Assembly: GCF_913057115.1 (NCBI RefSeq)
Contig: NZ_CAJXNN010000014.1
Coordinates: 1-64,000 of the forward strand
Direction of reading: 5' to 3'
Origin: an uncultured Roseovarius sp.
Lineage (GTDB): Bacteria; Pseudomonadota; Alphaproteobacteria; Rhodobacterales; Rhodobacteraceae
Length of the DNA stretch: 64,000 nt
The position numbers and the translations under genes are program-made. Below the pieces are notes generated by a model that saw only the letters and a program-made list of their open reading frames with translations, was not told the origin of the DNA and did not search any database. Below, one piece after another: positions 36,029 through 44,820 of this stretch. Each line of letters begins with the position of its first letter. The first letter of the stretch is position 1.

Positions 36029-36895
36029 TTACGCTGTGGTGGCGGCCCAGTCCCAGTACATCTCGCGGATGCGGCGGGTAAGGGGGCCGATCTGGTATTG
36101 CCGGTCCTCGAAGGCGGTGACCGGCGTGACCTTCATCATGTTGCCCGAGAGGAACACTTCGTCGGCATTGCGGAAATCCTCGAAGGACATGACGCATTCA
36201 TGGACCGTCACGCCATCGGCGCGCAGGTTTTCGATGTGGCGCGCGCGGGTGATCCCGGCAAGGAAGGTGCCGTTGGGGACGGGGGTAAACACCTCACCAT
36301 CCTTGACGGCAAAGGCATTGGCGGTGGCGGCTTCGGCGACATTGCCAAGGGCATCGGCGACAAGCGCGTTGCCGAACCCCTTGTCGCGGGCCTCGGCCAG
36401 CATGCGGGCGTTGTTGGGGTAAAGGCAGGCGGCCTTGGCGTTGACCACGGCATCCTCCATCACCGGACGGCGGAAACGGGTGCGGGCCAGAGTGGTGCTG
36501 GCCTCGGGCGGGGCCATGGGGATTTCCTCAAGGCTGATGGCAAAGCCTGTGCCGCCGCCCTCTTTCGGGACGATCGCCGACATGCCGCCATCGAGCGCCC
36601 AGTACATGGGCCTGATGTAGACCGCCGCATCGGGGGAATAGGCTTTGAGGCCTTCATGGATGATCGCGACCATGTCCTCGGGCGTCACGGTCGGTTCCAC
36701 CATCAAAGCGCGAGCCGAGGCGTTAACCCGGGCGCAGTGCTTGTCAAGGTCGGGCGTGAGTCCATTGGCATAGCGCGCCCCGTCAAAGACATTGCTGCCC
36801 AGCCACATGCCATGATCGGCGGCGCGCATGACGGGCACGTCGCCATCGTGCCACGTGCCGTTGAAATAGGTGCGGATATTGCTGCCGGTTGCCAT
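36029..36895 (-). CDS. ilvE: Branched-chain aminotransferase family enzyme (class IV PLP)
   Basis: 288 residues. Seen: YFNGTWHDGDVPVMRAADHGMWLGSNVFDGARY at the start, MYWALDGGMSAIVP, VVNAKAACLYPNNARMLAEARDKG with the PLP Lys, and NVAEAATANAFAVKDG. It would transfer amino groups between branched-chain amino acids and 2-oxoglutarate. A few class IV relatives (4-amino-4-deoxychorismate lyase, D-amino-acid aminotransferase) share these blocks. The ATG at 36895 follows GGGAGAGACC. It lies just upstream of the OYE-type gene and may share its transcript. Confidence 0.82.
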   Translation of the reverse strand: MATGSNIRTYFNGTWHDGDVPVMRAADHGMWLGSNVFDGARYANGLTPDLDKHCARVNASARALMVEPTVTPEDMVAIIHEGLKAYSPDAAVYIRPMYWALDGGMSAIVPKEGGGTGFAISLEEIPMAPPEASTTLARTRFRRPVMEDAVVNAKAACLYPNNARMLAEARDKGFGNALVADALGNVAEAATANAFAVKDGEVFTPVPNGTFLAGITRARHIENLRADGVTVHECVMSFEDFRNADEVFLSGNMMKVTPVTAFEDRQYQIGPLTRRIREMYWDWAATTA

Positions 36896-37030
36896 GGGTC
36901 TCTCCCTGATTTGGCGGTACGTTAAGACGGCATGGCGGGGGCGTCCAGAGGGGGCGCGCGCTTTGGCCTTCCCCCTTGGCACGTGATCCGCTAGGCAAGG
37001 GCAACCCGCCGCAACCCCGAAGGCCCGCCC

Positions 37031-38575
37031 ATGAGACCCGTTCGCCTGCTTTCCGGTGTTCTGACCGTCGGCGGCTGGACTTTGGCCAGCCGGATATTGG
37101 GCTTTGTGCGCGACGTGCTGATTGCCAATTTCCTTGGGCCGGGCGCGGTGATGGATGCCTTTGTGGCGGCCTTCCGCCTGCCCAACATGTTCCGCCGCTT
37201 CTTTGCCGAAGGGGCCTTCAACGCCGCTTTTGTGCCGATGTTTTCCAAACGGCTGGAAGGCGACGAGGATGCCGTGGGCTTTGCCGCGCAGGCGCTTTCG
37301 GGGCTGGCCTTTGTTCTATTGATCCTCACTGGCCTCGCAATGGTCTTTATGCCGGCGCTGGTCTGGGCCACGGCGGAGGGGTTCGTGGGCGACGAACGCT
37401 TTGATTTGACAGTAGAGTTCGGGCGCGTGGTGTTCCCCTACATCTTCTTCATCTCACTGGCGGCGCTGTTCTCGGGCGTGTTGAACGCCAGCGGGCGATT
37501 TGCCGCCGCCGCGGCTGCGCCTGTGTTGCTCAACATCATGCTGGTCACGGCGATGAGCGTCTCGGCCATGATGGGCAAGCCGGTAGCCACGGCGCTGGTC
37601 TGGACCATCCCGTTTGCCGGAGTTGCACAGCTTGCCCTGGTCTGGGTGGCCGCTGACAAGGCGGGGATGCGGATCAGGTTTACGCGCCCGCGCTGGACGC
37701 CCGAGATGTCACAGCTGGTCCGGATTGCCATTCCGGCTGCATTGGCGGGGGGCGTGATGCAGGTGAACCTGTTGGTCGGGCAGCAGGTAGCGTCGAACTT
37801 CGATAAGGCGGTCAGCTGGCTTTATTCCGCCGATCGCCTCTATCAACTGCCGCTGGGTGTGGTGGGGATTGCGGTGGGCATTGTCCTGTTGCCTGACCTG
37901 TCGCGTCGCCTGAAGGCCGCCGATGATGCGGGCGCGCGCGAGGCCTATTCGCGGGCGGCTGAAATTTCATTGGCGTTGACGGTACCCTCGGCGGTGGCCC
38001 TGGTGGCAATCCCGATGCCGATTGTCTCGGTCCTGTTCGAGCGGGGGGCCTTTGGGTCGGACGACACGGCAGCCACGGCACTTGCGGTGTCGGTCTATGG
38101 CTTGGGCCTGCCTGCTTTTGTTTTGCAAAAGGTGCTGCAACCGCTTTTCTTTGCTCGAGAGGACACCAAAAGCCCTTTCCGCTTTGCTCTTGTCGCCATG
38201 GTGGTCAATGCGGTTCTGGCGATTGGCTTGGCCTTTCTCATCGGTTGGATCGCGGCGGCGATTGCCACTACGGTCGCAGGCTGGGCCATGGTGTGGCTTT
38301 TGATGCGCGGCGCGCGGCCCTTGGGTGATGTGGCGCGGTTTGACGCGCGCTTTCATCGGCGTGTCTGGCGGATCGTTGCGGCGTCCATACTCATGGGGGC
38401 AGTGCTATGGGGCGTGAACCTCGTGCTGTCACCGCTGTTTGAGGTAGGCGGGCTGCGCTGGCTGGCGCTTTTGTTGCTGATCGGGATCGGGAGCGTGGCC
38501 TATTTCGGCATCGGTCACGCGCTGGGCGCGTTCCGGGTGCAGGAGTTTGGCAAGGCCTTCCGGCGGGGCGGTTAA
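37031..38575 (+). CDS. murJ: Lipid II flippase MurJ
   Basis: 514 residues with about fourteen helices. The opening RLLSGVLTVGGWTLASRILGFVRDVLIANFLGPG, then AFRLPNMFRRFFAEGAFNAAFVP, is diagnostic of MurJ/MviN; the Arg residues in these segments line the lipid II cavity. LPLGVVGIAVGIVLLPDLSR and VLFERGAFG follow. It moves lipid-linked peptidoglycan precursor across the inner membrane. The stop overlaps that of the convergent rhomboid-like gene by 4 bp. Confidence 0.93.
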   Translation: MRPVRLLSGVLTVGGWTLASRILGFVRDVLIANFLGPGAVMDAFVAAFRLPNMFRRFFAEGAFNAAFVPMFSKRLEGDEDAVGFAAQALSGLAFVLLILTGLAMVFMPALVWATAEGFVGDERFDLTVEFGRVVFPYIFFISLAALFSGVLNASGRFAAAAAAPVLLNIMLVTAMSVSAMMGKPVATALVWTIPFAGVAQLALVWVAADKAGMRIRFTRPRWTPEMSQLVRIAIPAALAGGVMQVNLLVGQQVASNFDKAVSWLYSADRLYQLPLGVVGIAVGIVLLPDLSRRLKAADDAGAREAYSRAAEISLALTVPSAVALVAIPMPIVSVLFERGAFGSDDTAATALAVSVYGLGLPAFVLQKVLQPLFFAREDTKSPFRFALVAMVVNAVLAIGLAFLIGWIAAAIATTVAGWAMVWLLMRGARPLGDVARFDARFHRRVWRIVAASILMGAVLWGVNLVLSPLFEVGGLRWLALLLLIGIGSVAYFGIGHALGAFRVQEFGKAFRRGG

Positions 38576-39258
38576 TTTCGGCGGATGCGGCTGCGGATAC
38601 GCCGCCAGCCGCCGGGGGCCAGAAAGATCGACAAGATAAACCCTGCTCCAAAGCCCGTGACATCGGCGATCCATGTGCTGTTGGCGCCGAAAAGCAAGCC
38701 GAAGATGAGTTGCAAAAGCATCAGAACGCCAATGAGGGTAAAAGCGCGGTATTGCTTTTCACCCATTTGCCCCAGCTTGAGCCACATAAGGTAAGTGAAC
38801 CCGCCAATCAGGCCATAGACGCCGGGAAAGGCCCCCATCAGCCAAGGCTGTGCACCAGCAAAAAGCGTAAAGCCCAAGGCACCAATGATGCCCGAGAGCA
38901 GAAAGAGAACGATCACCGCCCATTGTGCGAAAACCTCGCTCACGAATTTGCCCAAGGCGAGAAGCATCACGCCCGCGAAAAGCGCATGGGTGAAGGTGCC
39001 GTGGATGAAGGGGAAGGTGACAAAGCGCTTGAGATGCTCCAGCGGCCAGATGTTGTTTTGCAGCATCCAGCGCAGCACATCGGCGTTATAGCCGTAATCC
39101 TGAATGGCGACGGTGCGCCAACCGACAGCCGCAGGTCCGCCGACAAGGCCGCGGTTGCCAAGGGAAAACGTGGCCTCAACGCCAAGGACCACCAAGAAAA
39201 GCGCCACCACGGCGGGCGGCAGGGGATTGACGACGGTGTGGTTCTCGGGGCTGCTCAT
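38572..39258 (-). CDS. Rhomboid-like membrane protein lacking catalytic residues
   Basis: 228 residues, about six helices. FPFIHGTFTHALFAGVMLLALGKFVSEVF corresponds to rhomboid helix 2 with its conserved His. The segment where active rhomboids have GASG reads MGAFPGVYGLIGGF, with no Ser, and the helix that normally supplies the catalytic His reads WIADVTGFGAGFI, with Asp there. So it should be a pseudoprotease, able at most to bind membrane partners. AAGGAG precedes the ATG. It converges on murJ with a 4-bp overlap. Confidence 0.75.
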   Translation of the reverse strand: MSSPENHTVVNPLPPAVVALFLVVLGVEATFSLGNRGLVGGPAAVGWRTVAIQDYGYNADVLRWMLQNNIWPLEHLKRFVTFPFIHGTFTHALFAGVMLLALGKFVSEVFAQWAVIVLFLLSGIIGALGFTLFAGAQPWLMGAFPGVYGLIGGFTYLMWLKLGQMGEKQYRAFTLIGVLMLLQLIFGLLFGANSTWIADVTGFGAGFILSIFLAPGGWRRIRSRIRRN

Positions 39259-39333
39259 GGCCTGCTCTCCTTGACGGGGCTTTGCCCCATGGGTAAGCGA
39301 GGCGGGCAGTAAAATCCACCACGGAGATCAACC

Positions 39334-40359
39334 ATGTCAGAGGTGTCCTTCACCCCCCGGGTATTTTCCGGCATCCAACCTTCGGGGCGCCTGACCTTGG
39401 GCAACTACCTTGGGGCGATGAAGCGTTTCGTGGAAATGCAGGACGAGGGGCGCGAGACGATCTATTGCATGGTCGACCTGCACGCGATCACCGTTTGGCA
39501 GGACCCCGCCGACCTGCGCCGCGCCACGCGTGAGCTTTGCGCAGGGTATCTTGCCGCCGGGCTGAACCCGGAAAAGTCGATCCTGTTCAACCAGAGCCAA
39601 GTGCCCGAGCACACGCAACTGGCGTGGATTTTCAACTGTGTCGCGCGCATGGGGTGGATGCAGCGAATGACCCAGTGGAAGGACAAGGCGGGTAAAAACC
39701 AGCAGAACGCTTCGCTTGGCCTGTTTGCCTATCCGGCGCTGATGGCGGCGGATATTCTGTTGTATCATGCGACGCATATCCCTGTGGGCGAGGATCAAAA
39801 GCAGCATGTGGAACTGACCCGCGATATCGCGATCAAGTTCAATAATGACTTCGGTCAGGAGTTCTTTCCGATCCCGGAGCCGGTGATCGAAGGCGCCGCG
39901 ACGCGGGTGATGAGCCTGCGGGATGGCTCTAAAAAGATGTCGAAATCCGACCCTTCGGACATGAGCCGGATCAACCTGACTGATGACGCTGACACGATTG
40001 CCAAGAAAATCCGCAAGGCCAAGACCGACCCCGAGCCCCTGCCATCCGAGGCCAAGGGGCTGGAAGAGCGGGCCGAGGCGCGCAACCTGGTCAATATCTA
40101 TGCCGCTCTGTCGGAGCAGAGCGTGGATCAGGTGATGGCCGACGTGGGCGGCAAGGCGTTTTCGGAGTTCAAGCCGATGCTGGCCGATCTGGCGGTAGAT
40201 CGTTTGGCGCCGATTTCGCAGGAGATGGCCCGGCTGATGGGGGACGTGAGCGAGATCGACCGGATCTTGGGCCGAGGGGCGGAGCGGGCGCGCGAGATCG
40301 CCAGCCCGATTTTGCAAAAGACCTATGACATCGTCGGGATGGTCGGCGCGAAAGGCTGA
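39334..40359 (+). CDS. trpS: Tryptophanyl-tRNA synthetase
   Basis: 341 residues, class I synthetase. The HIGH-like [16 protein letters not shown] is the TrpRS form, followed by [41 protein letters not shown] and the KMSKS loop [16 protein letters not shown]. Length is standard and all signatures are present. CGGAGATCAACC precedes the ATG. It diverges from the rhomboid-like gene (75 bp). Confidence 0.96.
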   Translation: MSEVSFTPRVFSGIQPSGRLTLGNYLGAMKRFVEMQDEGRETIYCMVDLHAITVWQDPADLRRATRELCAGYLAAGLNPEKSILFNQSQVPEHTQLAWIFNCVARMGWMQRMTQWKDKAGKNQQNASLGLFAYPALMAADILLYHATHIPVGEDQKQHVELTRDIAIKFNNDFGQEFFPIPEPVIEGAATRVMSLRDGSKKMSKSDPSDMSRINLTDDADTIAKKIRKAKTDPEPLPSEAKGLEERAEARNLVNIYAALSEQSVDQVMADVGGKAFSEFKPMLADLAVDRLAPISQEMARLMGDVSEIDRILGRGAERAREIASPILQKTYDIVGMVGAKG

Positions 40360-40419
40360 CCGCATGACCAAAAGGAGCGGCTTTCGCCGCGCAGGTTAAG
40401 CGCGCTGTCGCGCGCCGGT

Positions 40420-40458
40420 GGGGGCTTTGCCCCCTCGTTGAAAATGGGATTTTCAACG
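40420..40458. terminator. Two adjacent hairpins after trpS
   Basis: GGGGGC-TTT-GCCCCC (40420-40434) and CGTTGAAAAT-GGG-ATTTTCAACG (40436-40458), both perfect, lie between convergent trpS and the metallo-hydrolase. They are followed by CCCCCCAGGATATTTATGGCCAGAAGAAAG-like text (40460-40488), which resembles a short repeat common in Rhodobacteraceae. Confidence 0.65.
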
Positions 40459-40516
40459 CCCCCCAGGATATTTATGGCCAGAAGAAAGGGGGGCGTAGAG
40501 ATCCCTTTGATTTTCG

Positions 40517-41440
40517 TTACAGCATCAGTTGGTAGCTGGTGGGGACGTAGCTGTAACCCTCGCCCTGTTTTTCCACGAAGCCAGTGCCGGGCCATGGCAT
40601 GTGGTAGCCGATGAAGGGAACCTGATCGGCGGCCAGCATGTCGAGGATGCTGCGGCGGGTTTTGGCGGCGGCGGCTTTGTCCATGTCGAATTTCACTTCC
40701 CAATCCGGGTAGCCGAGGGACCAGACGTAGTGGTTGGCGAAATCAGCGGCGACGAGGAGCTGTTTGCCTTCGCTTTCCAGCATGTAGGTCATGTGGCCGG
40801 GGGTGTGGCCGAAAGCGGCCATGGCGGTGATGCCCGAGGCGACGCTGCCGCCCTCGTCGAGCATGGTCATTTGTTCGGCCAGCGGGCGGACCTTGGCGTT
40901 GAAGCCGTCGTTATCCATCGCGGCCCATGCATCGAATTCCTTTGAACCGGTGACATAACGGGCGTTGGGGAAGGTGGGCATATCGCCCGCCATTAGGCCA
41001 CCGATGTGATCGCCGTGCATATGGGTGATCACCACCACGTCGACCTGATCGGCGGTATAGCCCGCCTGTTCGATGGCGGCGGTGGTGCCTTCGGCGTTGA
41101 GGCCGGTGTCAAAAAGCACCAGCTCATTGCCGGTGTTGACCAGCGTCGGAGTAAAGAAGAACTGGGCCGCGTCGGTGGGGATATGGGCGGCCTGTGAGGC
41201 CTCGGCAAAGGCTTCGGCGCTGACGTTCATGCCGAAGATGTTTTGCGGCTCGGGCACGGTGCGGGTGCCGGCGAGAATGGTTGTCACCTCGAAGCTGCCC
41301 AGCTTGACGCGGTTGAAGCGGGTGGAGGCCACGCCCATCATCGGGGCCGCGGCACGCGCGGCACCTGTGGTTGCGGCGGCCAGCGGCAGGGCCGCGGCGG
41401 AGGCCAGAACGTGGCGGCGGGTTAATCCAGTCTTGGTCAT
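40517..41440 (-). CDS. Exported metallo-beta-lactamase-fold hydrolase
   Basis: 307 residues. A twin-arginine-like signal (TRRHVLASAAALPLAAA) precedes an MBL fold: VVITHMHGDHIGG carries HxHxDH, AFGHTPGHMTYML the next His, LVAADFANHYVW the bridging Asp, and the C-terminal FIGYHMPWPG the last His. Exported members of this group act as lactonases or esterases; the substrate is unknown. The ATG at 41440 follows AGAGGA. It stands alone, convergent with trpS. Confidence 0.85.
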   Translation of the reverse strand: MTKTGLTRRHVLASAAALPLAAATTGAARAAAPMMGVASTRFNRVKLGSFEVTTILAGTRTVPEPQNIFGMNVSAEAFAEASQAAHIPTDAAQFFFTPTLVNTGNELVLFDTGLNAEGTTAAIEQAGYTADQVDVVVITHMHGDHIGGLMAGDMPTFPNARYVTGSKEFDAWAAMDNDGFNAKVRPLAEQMTMLDEGGSVASGITAMAAFGHTPGHMTYMLESEGKQLLVAADFANHYVWSLGYPDWEVKFDMDKAAAAKTRRSILDMLAADQVPFIGYHMPWPGTGFVEKQGEGYSYVPTSYQLML

Positions 41441-41574
41441 GGCGAATCCTCTCTGCGTAGTACGTGTATGAGCCCAAGCGTAGCGCAACTTTGGAGGGGC
41501 CCTTGGGGGTTCACGGGAATGTGAAGCCAATGTGCTTACTTAACGTAGGCAGGGTAGCGCGCTATCCTGCGAAT

Positions 41575-42906
41575 ATGATTGCAATTTTGAGCAACCCCAC
41601 CTTCCGCGCACTTTTCGCAGCACAGATCATCGCGCTTGTTGGCACGGGCCTTTTGACCGTTGGGCTTGGCCTTTTGGCATACGACCTTGCAGGCGAGCGG
41701 GCGGGCGTTGTTCTGGGGATGGCGCTGACCCTGAAGATGGTGGCCTATGTGGGCTTGTCGCCCATAGCACAGGCCTTGGCCACGCGCCTGCCGCGTAAGG
41801 CGGTTTTGGTCGGGGCGGATGTGGTGCGGGCACTGGTGGCCTTGTGCCTGCCATTCGTCAGCGAAGTCTGGCAGATTTACCTGCTGATTTTCGTTCTGCA
41901 ATCAGCCTCGGCCACCTTTACGCCCGCCTTTCAGGCGATGATCCCGGATGTTCTGCCGGATGAGGGGGACTATACCCGAGCACTATCGCTGTCGCGCATG
42001 GCTTATGATCTTGAAAACCTGCTCAGCCCAGCCTTGGCGGCGCTGCTGTTGAGCTTTGTCAGCTATAGTTGGCTGTTTGTCGGAACGGTTCTGGGGTTCG
42101 TGCTCTCTGGGGGCTTGGTGCTGGTGGCCGCTGTGCCGCCTTTGGGAAAAGATGCAGGCCAGCGACCGTTCCGTGAGCGTTTGACACGGGGCATTCGGAT
42201 TTACCTTGCCACGCCGCGCCTGCGAGGGCTTTGGGCCTTGAACCTTGCGGCCTCGGCGGTGGGGGCCTTCGTGCTGGTCAATACCGTGGTTCTGGTGCGT
42301 GCGGGATATGGCGGGGATGAGCGTGACCTTGCGCTGGCCATGGCGGCCTTTGGCGCGGGGTCCATGGGGGCGGCGCTGATCCTGCCGCGATTGTTGGAGC
42401 GGATGGCGGACCGGCCCGTGATGATGGGCGGCGCGCAGGGGTTAGCCCTGGTGGCGCTGGTCATGGGGGCGGTCTTGGCCGTGGGTGGCTTGCCGGGGTG
42501 GACGGTGTTCTTGCTGGTCTGGGCGATGACCGGGTTTCTATACGCCGCGATCCTGACGCCGTCGGGGCGGCTTTTGCGGCGCTCGGCCCATGCCGAGGAC
42601 CGGCCTGCCGTTTTTGCTGCGCAGTTCGCGCTGAGCCATGCCTGTTGGTTGGTGACCTATCCCACAGCGGGCTGGGCTGCGGAAATTTTGGGCATGGGTG
42701 GCGCCCTTGTTTTATTGGGGTTCATGGCGCTTTTGGGGGTGGTTGCGGCGCGTGTGGTTTGGCCTGCGGGGCTGGCACAGGAGGTTGAGCATGAGCACCC
42801 GGATCTGCCTGCTGATCACCCGCATTTGCGCGCTCATGGCGGGCGGCGGCATGCCCATGTGTTCGTGATCGACGATGAGCACAGGGTTTGGCCGACGCAG
42901 GGCTAA
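41575..42906 (+). CDS. MFS transporter with a His-rich C-terminal tail
   Basis: About 443 residues with twelve helices; SNPTFRALFAAQIIALVGTGLLTVGL is the usual start of this MFS subgroup and AYDLENLLSPALAALLL a mid block. After the last helix comes a soluble tail of some 40 residues: HEHPDLPADHPHL, RRHAHVF, IDDEHRVWP, with about eight His. Such tails often bind nickel, cobalt or zinc, so metal efflux is a fair guess, not shown. The ATG at 41575 matches the family start but has no clear ribosome site; another in-frame ATG is at 41530. Confidence 0.75.
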   Translation: MIAILSNPTFRALFAAQIIALVGTGLLTVGLGLLAYDLAGERAGVVLGMALTLKMVAYVGLSPIAQALATRLPRKAVLVGADVVRALVALCLPFVSEVWQIYLLIFVLQSASATFTPAFQAMIPDVLPDEGDYTRALSLSRMAYDLENLLSPALAALLLSFVSYSWLFVGTVLGFVLSGGLVLVAAVPPLGKDAGQRPFRERLTRGIRIYLATPRLRGLWALNLAASAVGAFVLVNTVVLVRAGYGGDERDLALAMAAFGAGSMGAALILPRLLERMADRPVMMGGAQGLALVALVMGAVLAVGGLPGWTVFLLVWAMTGFLYAAILTPSGRLLRRSAHAEDRPAVFAAQFALSHACWLVTYPTAGWAAEILGMGGALVLLGFMALLGVVAARVVWPAGLAQEVEHEHPDLPADHPHLRAHGGRRHAHVFVIDDEHRVWPTQG

Positions 42907-42960
42907 TCTGGACAATCGCGCGCCACTGTGACATGGCCCACGCGAACCAGGAGACACCAG

Positions 42961-44286
42961 ATGACCACCACCCGTTTCGCCCCGTCGCCCACTGGATATA
43001 TCCATGTGGGCAACTTGCGCACCGCCTTGATGAACTTCCTCATTGCCCGCAAAGCCGGGGGGCAATTCATCCTGCGGATCGACGATACCGATCCGGATCG
43101 GTCGAAAGAGGAATATGTTGATGCCATCAAGGCCGATCTTGAGTGGCTTGGCTTGCATTGGGACAAGGTTGAGCGGCAGTCAGACCGCTTGGACCGCTAT
43201 GAGGCGGCGGCCGGCAAACTGCGGGACATGGGCCGATTTTACGAGGCTTTTGAGACACCTACGGAACTGGACCTCAAGCGCAAGAAACAGCTGAACATGG
43301 GCAAGCCGCCGGTCTATGACCGCGCGGCCCTGACCCTTTCGGACGAGGAGCGCGAGGCACTGCGGGCCGAGCGGGGCAATGGGGTTTGGCGGTTCAAACT
43401 GGAGCATGAGCGGATCGAGTGGGAGGATGGTATCCTTGGCCATACCTCGATTGATGCGGCAAGCGTCAGTGACCCGGTGTTGATCCGGGGGGATGGGCAA
43501 TTTCTCTACACCCTCGCCTCGGTCGTGGATGACACGGAAATGGGCGTGACCCATGTGGTTCGCGGCTCGGACCATGTGACCAATACGGCGACACAAATTC
43601 AAATAATTCAAGCGCTTGGCGGCAATGTGCCCAGCTTTGCGCACCATTCGCTTTTGACCGGACCGCAGGGCGAAAGCCTGTCGAAACGACTTGGCACGCT
43701 CAGCTTGCGGGACCTGCGGGCCTCGGGCGTGGAGCCTATGGCTCTGCTGAGCCTGATGGCGCGGTTGGGGTCGGCCGATCCGGTGGAATTGCGCACGGAT
43801 ATGGCGGAACTGATCGAGGGGTTCGACATCACCCGCTTTGGCGCGGCACCGACGAAGTTTGACGTCAATGATCTGTATCCGCTGACCGCGCGCATCCTGC
43901 ACGAGCGCAGTTTTGACGAGGTGAAAGACCAGATCGCGGACATCGGCGTGCCCGATGATCTGGCCGAGCGATTTTGGACGGTGACGCGGGAAAACATCAC
44001 GACTCTCAATGACTTATCCGCCTGGTGGGAGATGTTCCACGACGGAGCGGAGCCGGTGATCGACGACGAGGACGAGGAGTTCGTGGCCGAGGCCATGGCG
44101 CTTTTGCCCGAGGGGCCTTATGACGGCGAGACTTGGGGGCAGTGGACCGCTGCGGTAAAAGAAGCCACGGGGCGCAAGGGCCGGGGGCTGTTCATGCCGC
44201 TCAGAAAGGCGCTGACCGGGCAGAGCCACGGGCCGGACATGGCCCAGGTCTTGCCGTTGCTGCAAAATATCAAGGCCAAGGGGTAA
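42961..44286 (+). CDS. gltX: Glutamyl-tRNA synthetase
   Basis: 441 residues, class Ic synthetase. Opening MTTTRFAPSPTGYIHVGNLRTAL contains the HIGH-type motif; LRIDDTDPDRSKEEYVDAI, HVVRGSDHVTNTATQIQI and the KMSKS-type GESLSKRLGTLSL follow. The C-terminal anticodon-binding part is present. Alphaproteobacteria often carry two GltX proteins with different tRNA ranges; which one this is cannot be told. AGGAGACACCAG precedes the ATG. It follows the MFS gene by 54 bp. Confidence 0.93.
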   Translation: MTTTRFAPSPTGYIHVGNLRTALMNFLIARKAGGQFILRIDDTDPDRSKEEYVDAIKADLEWLGLHWDKVERQSDRLDRYEAAAGKLRDMGRFYEAFETPTELDLKRKKQLNMGKPPVYDRAALTLSDEEREALRAERGNGVWRFKLEHERIEWEDGILGHTSIDAASVSDPVLIRGDGQFLYTLASVVDDTEMGVTHVVRGSDHVTNTATQIQIIQALGGNVPSFAHHSLLTGPQGESLSKRLGTLSLRDLRASGVEPMALLSLMARLGSADPVELRTDMAELIEGFDITRFGAAPTKFDVNDLYPLTARILHERSFDEVKDQIADIGVPDDLAERFWTVTRENITTLNDLSAWWEMFHDGAEPVIDDEDEEFVAEAMALLPEGPYDGETWGQWTAAVKEATGRKGRGLFMPLRKALTGQSHGPDMAQVLPLLQNIKAKG

Positions 44287-44345
44287 GGATTTCCCTCAAG
44301 GCAGGCGAATCGGGGCTAACCCATTGGTTAACCTCGAAAACCCCT

Positions 44346-44389
44346 GTCTGTAACGCATCGGTTTCACGTCGGTATCGTGTCGGTATTCT
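44346..44389 (+). repeat. Four 11-bp GTCGGTA-type units (array 2)
   Basis: Units GTCTGTAACGC, ATCGGTTTCAC, GTCGGTATCGT and GTCGGTATTCT, each exactly 11 bp. A GGTTAACC stands shortly before the array. Same period and unit number as arrays 1 and 3. Confidence 0.78.
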
Positions 44390-44429
44390 TGTCTGTGACC
44401 GGGTGGGTTAACAGGGCGCGCAGTGAGAG

Positions 44430-44461
44430 TTGTACGAAACGTACGCGGGTTTCGTACGTTC
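44430..44461. repeat. CGTACG-type inverted repeat
   Basis: GTACGAAAC (44432-44440) pairs with GTTTCGTAC (44449-44457); the loop itself contains GTACGC. The core matches the palindromes at 27271-27356, again between convergent genes. Confidence 0.65.
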
Positions 44462-44479
44462 GCTTTGCGGTCGCTCATC

Positions 44480-44493
44480 AGCCCTGACGGGCT
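44480..44493. terminator. Hairpin AGCCC-TGAC-GGGCT, probable gltX terminator
   Basis: Second copy of the hairpin at 33019-33032, identical through ATCAGCCCTGACGGGCTT and into TCTTCGCG. It lies downstream of gltX in a convergent gap, where termination makes sense. Confidence 0.5.
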
Positions 44494-44820
44494 TCTTCGC
44501 GCAAGATGCGTCCTTGTGAGGGTCGGCTGTTCGGGACGACGCGGAGGACCGTGGCGTTTGGCCTGATTGGCGGTTTTCGGAAAACCACCCGGACCTTGCA
44601 AGTTCCACGTCCTGCGCGTGGTTGCCGCTTGACCCATCATCTGACCGACGCAGGCAGCCCCACAGGCAAATCCGGACCATTTTGCCAAGTGCCGAACATG
44701 AGCGCCTAAACGCGTTCCGCCTTTGACCCTAGGCGTCAGACAAAGGGGAACGCGTGCAACGAGTGAGCCGAGCACTGCGTTGTGCGAAAGGCTATGGTCC
44801 AGGTATTTTTGAAAAACGCT

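Larger units (their letters stand above)
44287..44820. other. 534-bp convergent gap rich in repeats
   Basis: Between gltX and the GST gene lie array 2 of the 11-bp repeat, a CGTACG inverted repeat and the AGCCC-TGAC-GGGCT hairpin, all listed separately. The right half (44500-44820) holds a small hairpin GGTTTTC-G-GAAAACC near 44573 but no supportable gene. Confidence 0.5.

Noticed and set aside
44408..44680. 90-codon minus-strand frame in the gltX/GST gap
   Set aside because: It crosses the CGTACG inverted repeat and the hairpin, has no domain signature and no ribosome site.
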